A DNA stretch of 64,000 bases from the NCBI GenBank assembly GCA_015143295.1, contig CM026574.1:7566938-7630937 (forward strand). Reading direction: 5' to 3'. The notes below the pieces were generated by a model. It did no database searches. It had not been told where the DNA came from and was given only the letters and a program-made list of their open reading frames with translations. The translations under genes were made by a program, and so were the position numbers. Numbering within the stretch: the first letter of the stretch is position 1; the number at the start of each line of letters is the position of its first letter. The stretch comes from Tetracentron sinense. Its lineage: Eukaryota > Streptophyta > Magnoliopsida > Trochodendrales > Trochodendraceae. Positions 1 to 12,500 of this stretch are shown piece after piece.

Positions 1-1142
1 GTGTGGGCGGCTACTGTAAGTTTAGATCACAATTCTGTAAGTCCTTTGACTTCTTAACCTAGTGAAACCGTGATTCCGTGACATACTCAACTTGAAGAAC
101 ATTAAATCTGGTGGTCTTGTGTGTTTATTCTTGTTCACTGTTTGTCTATATTTCGTGTCTCACAGATCCTGCTTAGGGTTCATTCCCTACCGATCCCTCA
201 CCTTCACCCTTACTCTTATCTGTGAAAATAAATAAAAGATATTCAAATTTTTGCAAATACTAATTTAACTTAAAAATACATTTAATAACATTAGATACCA
301 TAATACTTATTATTACTTTACTTGTAATAATATTTAAATTAAATATTAATTTTTAGTATACATTATGTACAGTAATATATGATTATACTTAAAATTATAA
401 AATTCGTACCATTATACATATAGAGGAGGTGACTAATTAGCTTGACTAATTATACTTTATAATCTGCTCACCATCTATATCGTTAGATCTCAAATAATGA
501 CCAAGATTAAAGGGTCTTCCTTGTCCTAATTTCTTATTACCCAAAAATATCAATTTTAAAGAGAGAAACATGTTTCTCTTCTCCCTTCTCTCAAACCAAG
601 TTCAAAACATAATCCCCTTTCGCTCTTCATCCTCTTCGGTAAAGTGCCAAATTTTTTCCCGGGGTTCCGGTCGGACGTGAGACTTCTCCGATCAATTACG
701 AGAGAGATGATAGTTTGGGTTGGAAATTACACCATTATCTCTAGTCATTCACTAAAAAGATATTTTTAATATTTTTTAAAATCTGAAATGGACAACTAAC
801 AGTTTAGTTACAGTCCTTTAAGCTATAAATCTTTAAGTTGGAGTTCTTAGTTTAACCATTAAGTGTTCCCTAATTAATGGTTTATATTGATGTTCAATGG
901 TGCGCACCGTTAAAATAAATGCTCTAAATTAGTGTTTCTAAATCAAATTCTAAAACCAAATGAAGTTTTAAAAACTGTCAGTGATGGTAACTTGTAGAAA
1001 GCCCAAAAAGAGTTTGTCTATAGAAAGACTACCACCTATTTCGGATAGGTCTAAAATGGTGTTCCAGGTAACTATGGTGACTATAATGTATTTTCGTAAA
1101 TAATAAATAAAATCACTATGATTGTGAGAAACCCTAGATTAA
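1..1142. other. AT-rich intergenic DNA, start of a duplicated block
   Basis: No gene is visible. From about 226 onward the sequence (AAATAAATAAAAGATATT and following) recurs near 6715 and again, more degraded, near 20180. The same block therefore stands upstream of several COBRA-like units. It ends at the insertion site of the hAT-type element at 1151. Confidence 0.6.
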
Positions 1143-1150
1143 TGCGTCAC

Positions 1151-1990
1151 CATAGTTAGCAATTCGGTGTACGGTAAAAATTCGGTACGGAAATTATTCG
1201 AGTATAATTCGAAATTTGCATTCATTAGTTCGATTAAAATTCAGCGAAAAAAACGCAGGACGTCAAAAGTACGGTCATAATTAATTCGAGTATAATTCGG
1301 GCTAATACTCAACAATTTGTTGAAAAATTCGTCTAAATATATACAATTACATATATAAAATTTCTAAGAGAATGCAGTAAATCTTTACCTCATATTACAG
1401 AAAATGAAAATAAGAAGTGCAATTGAAGAATTAGAGAGAGAGAGAGAGTTGAAATTGGAAGGCAGATGGGAGATTAAGAGAGAAAGAGAGGGAGTCGCTC
1501 TTGGAAGGGAGAGTGGTAGTTGTTGGTGTTGACAATACTATAAAGTTAGATATTTGGTCCTCAACTGCGGGTGGTTGGCTGTGCCATTGTGACAAGTGAC
1601 GATTGTGAAATAGTTAGGGTTTGAGATTCATGGAGGGAAAGAGATCGAGAAAAAAATGAGGGGACTAAGTAATGACTAATGAGTGTTTCATGACTGGTGG
1701 ATGACGACTATTAGTGACGTTGTGGCCAATGAGATAGGGATTAAGGTTAGAGATTGAGAAAAAGAAAGAGAGTTACGTGCACATGCAAAAAGGAAGAAAG
1801 ATGATTTGGGATTTATCTTACGGGTTTGTGTATATATATATTCGCGAATAATTCGCGTATAATTCCTCTTACTTAAAAAATTCGCAAATGTTTACTTAGT
1901 TTTGATTAATACGGATGAATTATACGTATGATTCGTTATATGTATTAATCATGTATAATTCGCGTATAAAATACAAATTTACTAACTATG
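1151..1990. mobile_element. Non-autonomous hAT-type DNA element
   Basis: The 840-bp element starts CATAGTTAGC and ends ACTAACTATG, an inverted repeat of about 9-10 bp. It is flanked by the exact 8-bp duplication TGCGTCAC (1143-1150 and 1991-1998). Paralogous sequence near 20802 and 38700 has a single copy of the target (GCGTAACCCCAG, CGTCACCCCAG), an empty site. The interior is AT-rich, repeats the word TATAATTCG many times, and has no transposase. An 8-bp duplication with CAnnG-type ends fits the hAT superfamily. Confidence 0.8.
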
Positions 1991-1998
1991 TGCGTCAC

Positions 1999-2905
1999 CC
2001 CAGAGTGGCTTTTATTTTATAAAAGACTTTTTTTTTTCTTTAGACTATTTTAAGTGCGAATAACTTTTAATTTACTTCAAATAATATTTTTCTATAAAGA
2101 TATAGTAAAAGTAGCATTTTTGAAATGGACAGAAGTATTTTGGTAATTTTCCAACTCATGGACATTTTAGTAACTTTTGTAAATTATAAAGATGAATATT
2201 TTGGAAAGTTTTGAGAATTCTTGAGAACTCAGTAGCTAGTAGCTCACATGAGATCCTATAGGTCCTACTTGGTTGTAAAAATGGGTGCTTATTGGGCTGC
2301 ATGTACTTGATTTTTTTGTTGGAAGGTACTACTTGTACTTGATTATCCCTTAAGATGAATAACCTAGGATGTAACTGCACCCAAACACATTCCTCGCAAC
2401 GGTAGTAGAGGATAATGCTAAACCTAAAATTCTAGGCAAGAGCAAACAAACTAAAATTTAATTATGTTTCCTTGCACTATTGTGTACCGGAATGATATAT
2501 GTTTTATATAGATGATTCCATAGGTATGACCAATGGGCATGATACTAGATGGGTTTTAAGGTAAACCATAATGCATGGACCTACCTTGTCTAATTAATGG
2601 TGTCTTTTTCTGTGGGTTCAATGCATTATTTATGTAAGTATAGTTTTTTTGGTTAGTACTTGTTAGGTTAGTGATGGGGAGAAAAGTGTTGCTTCTGGGG
2701 GAGGGTGCTATTTCGGACACGACCTGCAACTTGTGATCACGAAATCCGTTCATCTATCATTGGTACTATGTGAAGAAGAACATAAAGGAAAATAAGTTAA
2801 AGAAGGGAAAAAATTATTTTGACATAGGAATTTAAAAGGAACTTGTTGATGATGATTAAAATATCATTTATTCTTATTATTTTAATAATATATTACAATT
2901 AATTA
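1999..2905. repeat. Intergenic block shared between COBRA units
   Basis: The part at 2040-2290 recurs at about 20840-21130 and 39840-40130. The part at 2560-2905 (GCATGGACCTACCTTGTC and following) recurs at about 8610-8910 and, in part, near 21230 and 41470. No gene is visible. The short frames here differ between copies and are not conserved. Confidence 0.65.
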
Positions 2906-4373
2906 TTATTGTTTTTTTGGTAAATTACAGTTACCTCCTCTGAGGTTTGGTAAAAATTATCGAGATCTCCTATCTAGTTTCTAAAATAACACTGACCTCC
3001 CCTATCAGGTTTGTCAAGTTAACACCATTAATGAAAATGTGTTTTCACCATTTTAGCCACAGTTGTGATTTAAAACACTTAGTTTTCTTTTCATACAAAA
3101 AAACTCTCTCCTCAACACACCTCACAATGTCAGGAAGACTTTTCCTCATTACAGCCAATCTCAAGGATTAAGGAGTTAAAATGTCAAAATCTAAGCAAGA
3201 ATTCCTCTAACCAAACTTACTTTTACTGAGTTTATTACAACTAATCAACAACCACTCCAACTTCAAGAAACCAATTTAAATTATAAGCACTCCCAAATCT
3301 TATTTCCAATTTAAATATTCCTCTTAGCTGATTTTTTTTTTGAATTTTCACTGTAAGAAATAGTATGCTTCTGTGTGAATTGGACCCGAACTTGGAAGGT
3401 CAAGGTTGTGACAGAGATTACAGTGGCCGAGTTTCTCCTAGGGACCCAACCCTCTATAATCTCTATATGCTTTTGACATCAAATTAAAAAAAAAATTGAA
3501 TAATATGGTGCTTAGTGGTTATATTGCTTAACGTAGTTCAGATGCTCCGATCAATTGCCCAAGCTAACAGGTGGGGGACATTTAGCTTAACAAGCTGCTA
3601 CTAATCTATGTTAAAAAGACTATTTGCGGAAGAATATAGAGCATTGTGTGAATTTTCCATGTGAAATTTGGATAAGTCATAGTCCAAGTTAATTCTTCTT
3701 AGTTGTTGATTTTATTCCTTCCTCGGATAACTCTTTCCTGATCATGAACTAGGTCTTCTTAAGCCATTTTTAATCAGATGTTTGGCATTAAGCAATGTTA
3801 GGATGCGCCATCCAATGGTAGCTCACTAATTGAATACTCCCATGGTGTCACTAAACATCCCATGCTTAATTTGATGTTGAAATGACTGTTAAGAGAAAAG
3901 ATAAAGTGGGATAAAAAAATTTTAATGTTATTGGTATTTTAGGGGTAATTTGGGTATTTTAAAATATTTAAAGCATGATGTCAACAAAGTCCATCCACGT
4001 TAGTAACGACATATTAAGAGAAGGGAGAATTTGTTACTCACAATTGAAACACATGGGAGGTCAGTGTTATTTTAGAAACTAGGGGGGAGGTCTCTACAAT
4101 TTCACCAAATCTCAGGGGAGGTAACTGTAATTTAAACATTTTTTTTTTGAAGTAACTAACTCATACACACATTAACGCACCCGCTATACATAACTCACAC
4201 ACACGCGTCCCATGGCACAAGCTACAACCCTCACACACCCTCTCAAAAAAGAGAGGGAGGTGGGGCTTTAAGGACCCCCAAGCACAAGAGTTACCCACCA
4301 ATGTGGGACTTTTCTTTTTTTGGTAGTAACTAACTCACACACATTAACCCACCCACCCACCCACGCACACACT
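2906..4373. mobile_element. 1.5-kb insertion with inverted ends, class uncertain
   Basis: The insertion interrupts the shared block. Left flank TATTACAATTAATTA (2891-2905) and right flank TATTACATTTAATTA (4374-4388) differ at one base. Paralogues near 8900 and 21900 continue across this point without it. Within it, 2925-3030 and 4045-4137 are inverted copies of a motif rich in ACCTCC / GGAGGT. Related one-sided copies of this motif lie at about 39755-39860 and 59370-59470. The tail (4143-4373) is a separate GT/AC-rich repeat. No coding capacity was seen. It may be two nested insertions. Confidence 0.5.
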
Positions 4374-4388
4374 TATTACATTTAATTA

Positions 4389-6714
4389 GCTTTAACATGG
4401 ACAAAAGCTTTAGTATTCTTGGTAGGTCTGTAACCAAAAAATAGGAGTATGATCTTAATTATACAACATTTAAGTGAGTCACAACTAGTATATGGACGAT
4501 TGCCTCACTATTTTGGTGCTTAGATAGATATATGTTTTGCTGGTAGTGGAATTCTCGCTCATTTTCTAAAAAAAAAAGGTCACAACTAGTATATGCAATA
4601 AAGGAGTAATTTAAAAAAATTGCTAAACATAGAATGGAGATTTGTACAACACCTTGAAAAATTAAATAACTACATTAATTTAGAACTTAAGATAACCTAA
4701 AATTAATTTAAAGTGGATAGTAGATAAAGTTCCAAACCTGCTCTTTCACTTCATCCCCAGAGAGGCAAATGGGGCAGCTCACATTCAAGCTCAATTAGCT
4801 TTAAATTTAAGTATTAACCCTTCTTCTTCTGAGAATGATGGGATTACTTTGTCCCGGGTTAGGGACCATGTAATGAATCGTTCTCTGTAATAATATTAAA
4901 TAATTTTCTTCAGAAAAATAGTCGTTCTTCATATCCTTTCTTATAATGGGCTGCCCGGGTTGCAGTCCAGGTGAGGCAAGTAGGCATTGTAATCCTGCGT
5001 TAGCATACCTTACGGGTAGTCTACCATACCGCCTATCCCGCTGTTGTATATCACGTGATCCAGTGGTGGTCCAGCCAAACCGCCTTGTAAGAGCCGTTAT
5101 GGGGCCATAAAAAGAAAAAAGAAAAAAGAAAAACTAGCAATATTATGATGAGACACACTACATTTTATCTTTGAGGTCACTCCTACATAACAGTTTTTTT
5201 TTTTGGTTAACACTCCAACATAACAGTTAGTTCAATATTAAGTTCGATTATTATTTTGACAAAATTGATGATAAAGGTTTTTTTTGGCTAAAAAAAAAGG
5301 TCGGGTGTATCCCAGGTTTAGTCCCATATGGGTTGGGTAATGGACTTCGCAGGGGTGTATCAGGGGTCATCAACCCTTCTTAACACATGTTCTTTTGGAA
5401 TGGTTGCTTGGACTTACCCTTATGGCACTTTAACTGCTACCTTAGGTCTAGCTGTGTGCACGTGTTTAGAATGTGTGTGTTACATGATATCATTTCAACA
5501 ACGAAAAAAGGTCACAACATTATTATAATGAGATTAAGTATGAACAGGTGGAGCAACCTAAAATAAGCCTTTGAGTAGGGGTATTTTGAAATTCATAGGG
5601 AAAGAGTTTAATGTCAGAAATGCCCTTCTTTGTATTCATAATTACCAAACTCCCACCACCTAAAGGCTTATTTTGGGTTGCTCGGGTTGTCTATTCAACC
5701 AGATCTCCTGTTCCAAGTTAATCTCTGTTATAAATATGCTTTGTGATCAGTTGCTTGAGCTTTTCAAAGTTAGAAACTGTTGCCTACTGCCTAGGCCATA
5801 GAGGGAGACGATATAGAATAGTTTTTGAATGATTAAATGAGCACTCCCACAAAAAACATAGCACATGTTCAGTTTTTTTTGTAGGTTTCTCTAAGTTTTT
5901 CTAGAACTTTTGTTGGGTAAACATCAAAACTAAGGGCTAATGCTAACCCAAATGAGGTTATTGGGACACATGACACCTTTTCATGAGTGTTTGAGAGATC
6001 TTTTCAAGCTCATCGTATCCCTACATGATATATGCACTTTGCACAAGCACAACACACTCTAGTGGAGCTCTTAATGATAAAAGATAATGGAGAAAAGAGC
6101 ATTTATTAACTCAACTGAATAACTCTTTTATTAACTTGATTCAGTTGTCAAACTTCTGATTCCAGTCAAGTTTGCTGGAAGTTGTTATTTTTGCACATCT
6201 AGAGAGGACCATATGATGCATTCAACAGTGAAACTTGTTATGCTAGCTTTCTAAGAATATAAAATTCATCAACATTGGAATTGTAGCATGTTAGAAATGA
6301 ATTTTTGAATACCAAGAAGTACATCTGTGAAAAAACTGAAGCTTAAAAATCTATCGATAAATAAATGAAATTTTATATTTTTTTCATTGATTTTAGTATT
6401 AATTAATTCTTTTATTTTCTTTTTCCTCATGTTCCAAAGTCTTAGAGTTTAAGATGAGTAAAGATCATATAATAGGATTCAGATAATGAACTCCCAATTT
6501 CCGTGCGTGACAAAATTTCACCCTTCAAAGGTTCCTTATGGTTCTACTCAATGTACTTATCATTTCTAATAGTATGAACTTATGGGTCAGTCCGTTTCCT
6601 ACATGTTAGAAATACCCTACACTTGAATCCAACATTGTACATGGGCTAGAAGAGGGAAACACATCTATCCCAACTAGAGATCCCTCGCCTTAACCCCTTG
6701 GCCTCATCAATGCA
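4389..6714. other. Non-coding flank, duplicated in the other units
   Basis: No gene is visible. Parts recur elsewhere: 4470-4660 near 41760-41880, 4930-5110 near 42030-42195, and 5740-6240 near 19560-20010 and 46650-47110. The sequence near 5436-5450 is the empty target for the hAT-type element at 42302, and the sequence near 5176-5190 is the empty target for the solo LTR at 43405. Confidence 0.6.
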
Positions 6715-7267
6715 AAATAAATAAAAGATATTTAAAATTTTAGCAAATAATTAATTATAAAAATTTTTACATAACAATTAAATGAATAAACTTCTTATTA
6801 ATTTGATTGTAATAAGATTTGAATTAAGTATTAATTTTTAGTTTACATTATGTACACTAATGTATGATTATACTTACAATTATAAAATCATACCATTATA
6901 TAATAGAGGAGGTGACTAGTCAGCTTCAGCTCACCTCCTCTATACCAGTAGAACTCAAACAATGGCCAAGATTAAAGAGATCTTCTTCGTCCTAATTTTC
7001 TTATTACCTAAAATAATCATTTTAAAGTGAGAAACACGTTCTCTTCTCCCTTCTCTTCAACCAAGTTCGAAACAGAATCTCATTTCTCTCTTCATCCCCC
7101 CGATCAATGCCAAGCTTCTCCGGTCGGCATGAGACTTCTCAGATCGGTTTCAAGAGAGATGATAGTACTTTCAGTTGGAAATTATCACCCTTTTCTCTAG
7201 TCATTCACTAAACGATATTTAATCTTTTTTAAAATCTGAAATGGACAACTAAAAGTTTAGTTACAGT
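6715..7267. repeat. Second copy of the 226-1000 block
   Basis: It matches 226 to about 825 with many small differences, including the words GGAGGTGACTA and TAGTTACAGTCCTTTAAG. The match continues at 8390-8600 after a 1.1-kb insertion. No gene is visible. Confidence 0.65.
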
Positions 7268-7276
7268 CCTTTAAGC

Positions 7277-8389
7277 AAGGGCGGAGATAGGTGGGGGCAC
7301 GTGCCGGGCCCCCACTAAAATTTTGTAAAAACTTTTTTTTAATATAGCCGTGGTAATGGGAGATCGAATCATAGCCAATTGCGATTGAGCTTGGGGAGTT
7401 CAATCGCACCCGCAGGTCAACACGTATCCCTTCTAACCCTTATTAACTACAGTTAAGATTAAGTAATCCTTGGGGTTCAACAATATAACCTTGGTGTTAA
7501 AAAAAACACTATGATTAAGAATTTTTAACTCTTAGGTTTTAAAATATCGAGGTGATTAAGAATTTTTAACTCTTAGGTTTTAAAATATCGAGGTTATATT
7601 GTTGAAACCTCAAGAGTTAGTAAATCTTCATCATAATTAATTAGGGGTAAAAGAGACACGTGTTAGCCTGTGAGTACGATTGAACTCTCCCTGAGTTCAA
7701 TCACAATTGGCTATGATTCGAGCTCTAGGAATGGAGGCCCTTACCCCTGCTTTGAGTATGAATCTGTCCAATTGCGAGAACTTGGAATTACCCTCACTAA
7801 GGGGCTGGAATCGAAGTGGGAGAGTTAATATTTTTCAAATATATATTTTAAAAACCAAAGTTAGATTGTTGGACCTTAAATATTAATGAATCTTAACTAT
7901 AGTTAATTGAGATTAAATGAAACACGTGTTGACCCGGGGATGCCATTGAACTCTCCTAAATTTAAGCACAATTGACTTGATCCGAACTCCTTGACTTAAA
8001 AAAAAAGTATCAGTTGATTAATTACTTAATTGGGCATAATAATGGACAACAGACAATTGTCACCTTAAAAATGTTTTATATTATTTAATATGACATAGCC
8101 ATAAGGCAAGGGGACAATTTTCCTGAACTTTTGAAAAAACAATCTTTTATATCATGTTATTTAATTATTTAATAGGCATGGCTATAAAGTAAGAGAAAAG
8201 TTATCTCATAATCGAGGAGAAATACCCCTAAAATATGTATGAAATGTAGAGATGATATGACCCAATAACTTAGTCATCAAAAAAACCCACAAGCCTAGAC
8301 CCAAAACTTTCACAAATCTATCAACTGTTACTATCATTTTCAACTAACTACCGTATGCCCCCACTACTAGAAAATTCTGACTCCGTGGG
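7277..8389. mobile_element. Mutator-like non-autonomous element, 9-bp TSD
   Basis: The 1113-bp insertion is flanked by the exact 9-bp duplication CCTTTAAGC (7268-7276 and 8390-8398). The paralogue near 815 has one copy of the target, an empty site. The left end (AAGGGCGGAG) and the reverse complement of the right end (CCCACGGAG) share only a weak terminal match. The interior has a 41-bp tandem duplication at 7513-7594 and no transposase frame. A 9-bp duplication is typical of Mutator-like elements, but the family assignment rests mainly on that. Confidence 0.65.
7513..7594. repeat. 41-bp tandem duplication inside the 7277 element
   Basis: Two adjacent 41-bp copies start at 7513 and 7554, each beginning GATTAAGAATTTTTAACTCT. 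They are identical over the unit. Confidence 0.9.
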
Positions 8390-9013
8390 CCTTTAAGCTA
8401 CAAATCTTTAAGTTGGAGTCCTTAGTTTAACCATTAAGTATTCCATAATTAAGGGTTTATATTGATGTACAATGGTGCGCACCATGCATTGAACATGCTA
8501 ATAATTAGTGTTTCTGAATAAAATTCTAAAAACAAACAAGTTTTAAAAACTGTCAGTGATGGTAACTTGTAGAAAGGCCAAAAAGAGTTTGTCTAATGAA
8601 AGACTACCACCTAATCCATAATGCATGGACCTACCTTGTCTAATTAATGGTGTCTGTTTCTATGGGTTCATTAATGCCTTGTTTATGTGAAGATAGTTTT
8701 TTTGGTTAGTACTTGCTAGGTGGAGAAAAGTGTTGCCTGTTTGGGGGATCACGAAATACATTCATTTATTATTGGTAATACGTGAAGAACAACATAAAGG
8801 AAATAAGTTAAGAAGAAAAAAAAAGTTGTTTTTGACAGAGGATTTTAAAAGGGACTTGTTGATGATGATTAAAATGTCATTATTCTTATTATTTCAATAA
8901 CATGTTACAATTAATTAGCCTTAACAGTGACTGATGCAGTCCCAACCCTATTGCCAGAAACAAAAGCTTTAGTTTTCTTGGTAGAAGTCACGAATACATG
9001 CACCCACATACCA

Positions 9014-9022
9014 TTATAAATA
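9014..9022 (+). promoter_or_regulatory. Probable TATA box of COBRA-like gene A
   Basis: TATAAATAC lies about 270 bp before the start codon, ahead of a pyrimidine-rich leader. The same box and context (CATACCATTATAAATA) are kept upstream of pseudogene B at about 22013, which supports it as the ancestral core promoter. Confidence 0.55.
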
Positions 9023-9169
9023 CTGAGTAGAGCCATAAGGAATTTTTGAAGGTTGTCATTCTTCATGCATAGTGATTTCTCCTCTGCAACTTAAAACACT
9101 CTTTCTTTCTCATTCTCCCCTCTGCAAACAGTAGTATTCTGTTCATCCTCCATTTGCTCTCACTTGAAG

Positions 9170-9278
9170 GTATTAGGTAAGATCTCAGTGTCCGTCTTTT
9201 TTCTTTCTCAGACTAGTAGTATTCTGTGCATCTCCAATGAGTAGTTTTCACTTATGTTCAAAAGGTTGCATATTGCAG
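9170..9278 (+). other. Probable 5' UTR intron of gene A
   Basis: A GT donor after TTGAAG (9170; an alternative is GTAAG at 9177) and the acceptor TATTGCAG ending at 9278 bracket an intron just before the start codon. Copy C has the equivalent CAG/GTAAG donor at 47566 and acceptor TATCCAG at 47651. Copy B keeps both sites too. Confidence 0.55.
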
Positions 9279-9294
9279 TTTGAAGAAGAAATCC

Positions 9295-9530
9295 ATGGCA
9301 AGATTTGAGCTTACCCTCCTATTTCTTCTCTTTAACTTTTGGGTTGCAGCTCGTACGTATCATCTATCTCATTGTTTTCATGTTTTGTTTCCTAATTATT
9401 TTAATAACAAGATATGCTAGTTGAGGACATAATATGACGTGCAATGACTTTGGAATGGTTATCCAGTCGAAATCGCGAGTGGATTTGGGAGAGGTGTAGG
9501 GATGAAGGCTGTTTCAGTTTAAAATATATG

Positions 9531-9575
<45 letters not shown>

Positions 9576-12500
9576 TATTATTATTATTATTTATACTAGT
9601 TTTGTGTTTCAGTTTACGCCACTGTTAATTCTTTTCTGCATTTTATTTATTTACAATTTCTTTTTGATTAATATATTCCCCTGATTATCAATAAAAATAT
9701 ATGGTTGATGGACTGATCTTAGACTTCTTGGTAATATGTAAAACAGGGTGGAGAGAAACAGTTCTATAACCCTACCAGTAAGGCAATGGATTTCCTCTGG
9801 CCGGGGCCAGAGTGTTTTACTCTGCCCCACTTTCTCCAACTCTCCATATATCCCTTTTTAACTCCCTTTATCTGTAGTACTTAGTTAAGATTTACTAATC
9901 CCTTCTCCACTCTATCTACCCTGGTAGCAGTTTGGCTTTCCACCTCGAAGTCATTTCTAATATCATTTTCATGGTATTTCTAGGATCCTAAATCTGGTTC
10001 TTGTCACATGGCATCGAATTATAGGAATTACTAGGTATTTCCCATTTTTAGAACATAGAGGAAAGGATTTCTACCCTTCTCACTAACAGGGCTAGTGATT
10101 AGTGCCTAATCTGAGCTACTAAACAGCAAAGGGAATAAGATAGTGTCGAGTAGAGGCAGTTCCATCTGTGCTATCCTGCTTCGATTTGACTGCAAAGAGC
10201 CCGAGACCACACTGGGACCGTGGTTGTGATGCACGGATCTCAAAATTTCATAAAATCCATTTTTGAAAATTTGAGATCCATGCATCACATGCACTGTGAT
10301 CTCAACCCTTTGCGGTCTCACTAGCATTTTCCATTAGAATTAGCTTAGGACGTTTGTATTGTGGAGTCAAATCCTCTACAGTGATAACCGGATTTGGCAA
10401 ATCCGGTTATCGCCCCTAGAAGTCACCACGTGTCTCCTTTGACACCACTTAACCGTGGGTAAGGTTCACCCACCCCTAGGGTTCACACATTCATTTTTGG
10501 TTTTTTTTTTAATTATTAATTTTTTTTAAAAAATTAAAAAACTGTTTTTAGAGTTTTTTTAATATTAAAAACAGTTTTTTAATTTTAAAAAAAGAATTAA
10601 TATTCAATAAAAAAAACCAAAATTGGGTGACTGAACCGTAGGGGTGGGTGAACCTTACCCATGGTTAAGGGGTGTCAAAGGAGACACACATGGTGACCTC
10701 TCACCGGAGATGATTTGGGACCTTGTATTGTGTGTTATCAGTCCGGATTGTGTCGTTGCGACCACGAGTCCCATGACCATATTTTTGCTAAATACTCCTT
10801 TTCGATTGAGGTTCCGAAGGGGATTGAGAGGAAGCTTCAGCTCTAGTGGAGGGGTTTGGGCAGATGGAAACCATCTTGTTGTCCGGATGGCTGTTAGGAA
10901 GGTTGCATTTTGTGTTTTTGTGTACCATACTTTGGCGTAGAGGAATCGGAGGTGCTTTCAGTATGAATTTTCCTGGCCAAGTGATGTTGTTAACAAAATA
11001 GTTGGCGATGTGGTTGCTAAAATCAATCCTGCTAGGCTTTGAGTTAGTGATAATGCTCACAACCGAAGGACTATAGAGGAATGATGCCTAGAGATCCAAT
11101 GGAAAGTGTCGCTTATCATGTGGGTATCTTTGGAACCGCGAGACAGAGGGGTGATCCATGTGAATCCTGATGGATCATTCGAGAATGAAAGAGGGGTTGC
11201 TCTGGAAGCCATGGCAGGATGTAGAACAGGGCGCTCTGTTATTCAATTTGAAATACTGGCTACTTACAGTGTTATTCCAATCAAACTACTAGTTGAATTT
11301 CACCAAAAAGAAAAAACTACTAGTTTAATATTTTTAACAGTCAGAAAATGTTCAATGGGCCATTCTTCTTCAATTTAGAGTTATGGAGCCCTTTTGTTTT
11401 CTCAATGATCTCTTGAATCCATTCCCTCTGTCTTACAGTCTTCAAGTGAAGTTCTCATCATCTACGATTTGAAGCTCACAAAATCAAAATCAACACAAAA
11501 AACTATTGCTGCATTAGAATTTCTCATTTCATTAATTTCCTAACCAAAAAAAACTTCTTAAGGTTTTAGAGTGCTTATCATGACTTGCAAAAGCTTGCTT
11601 TAATTTATTCTGAACTGAGTAGTTCTCTCTGTTATGAGTCAGATATTTCATTGAGTTTTTGCCAGTATCTCTTTATTTCTGGGACATAGTGTGTTATCTG
11701 CTTCTGTAATTCTCTTATCCATCTTGTTTTTTATATGGGCATACAAAAATATTCCTAAGTGTCTTTCCTTTGGAGAATTTCACTGCTACCTCATTCCCAG
11801 AGAAGTCTGTACTTTCAACTGTGAAGGATTCAGGTTTTGGGTTGAGATAATTGGATTTTTTTTTTATAACTATATCTGTTTTATGAGAGAAGTTTGTAGT
11901 TCTAACTGTGATACACACACACATACATAGATATATATATATATGGGTTCTGTCTGCCTCTACCACACTTTATTTTGATCTCAATCTTCTTAAATGGCCT
12001 AACTGATCAAAAGTCGACCATCAATCACTAACTATGGATTAGTATCTGGGTAAACAATCATTAACGATTGTTTTTCTTAAACAATAACATTGAGAAAAAA
12101 AACATTGGCTAGCTAGGTTTTTTTGGAAGGTTATAAGATTGTGTAGTTAGTTACAAAACTGAATATGATGTGTACATCCATAGATTGGCTGAACATTGAA
12201 GGGCCCAGTAATTAGGCAGAGGACCAGTTGATTAGTTTCTGAGTTGATTACAGATTGGATTTATTTCAGATTATGAATTAAGGTAGTTATTTATTTTGTT
12301 TATCCTCAGATGGTTATGATCCCCTTGATCCAAGTGGCAACATCACCATAACATGGGACATATTAACTTGGCTGGACGACTCATACGATGTAAGTCTTAC
12401 ATTTATTATTAATTTTTCTCAATATATAGGAAAGACTATATGACTGTTATATTAATTCATAGTGTTATTTGTTGTCTGTTATGAATCCACACAATTATTT

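Noticed and set aside
10644-10940. 98-codon open frame near the MITE
   Set aside because: It crosses the MITE boundary and has no family resemblance. The recognisable RT zinc fragment is in a different frame.
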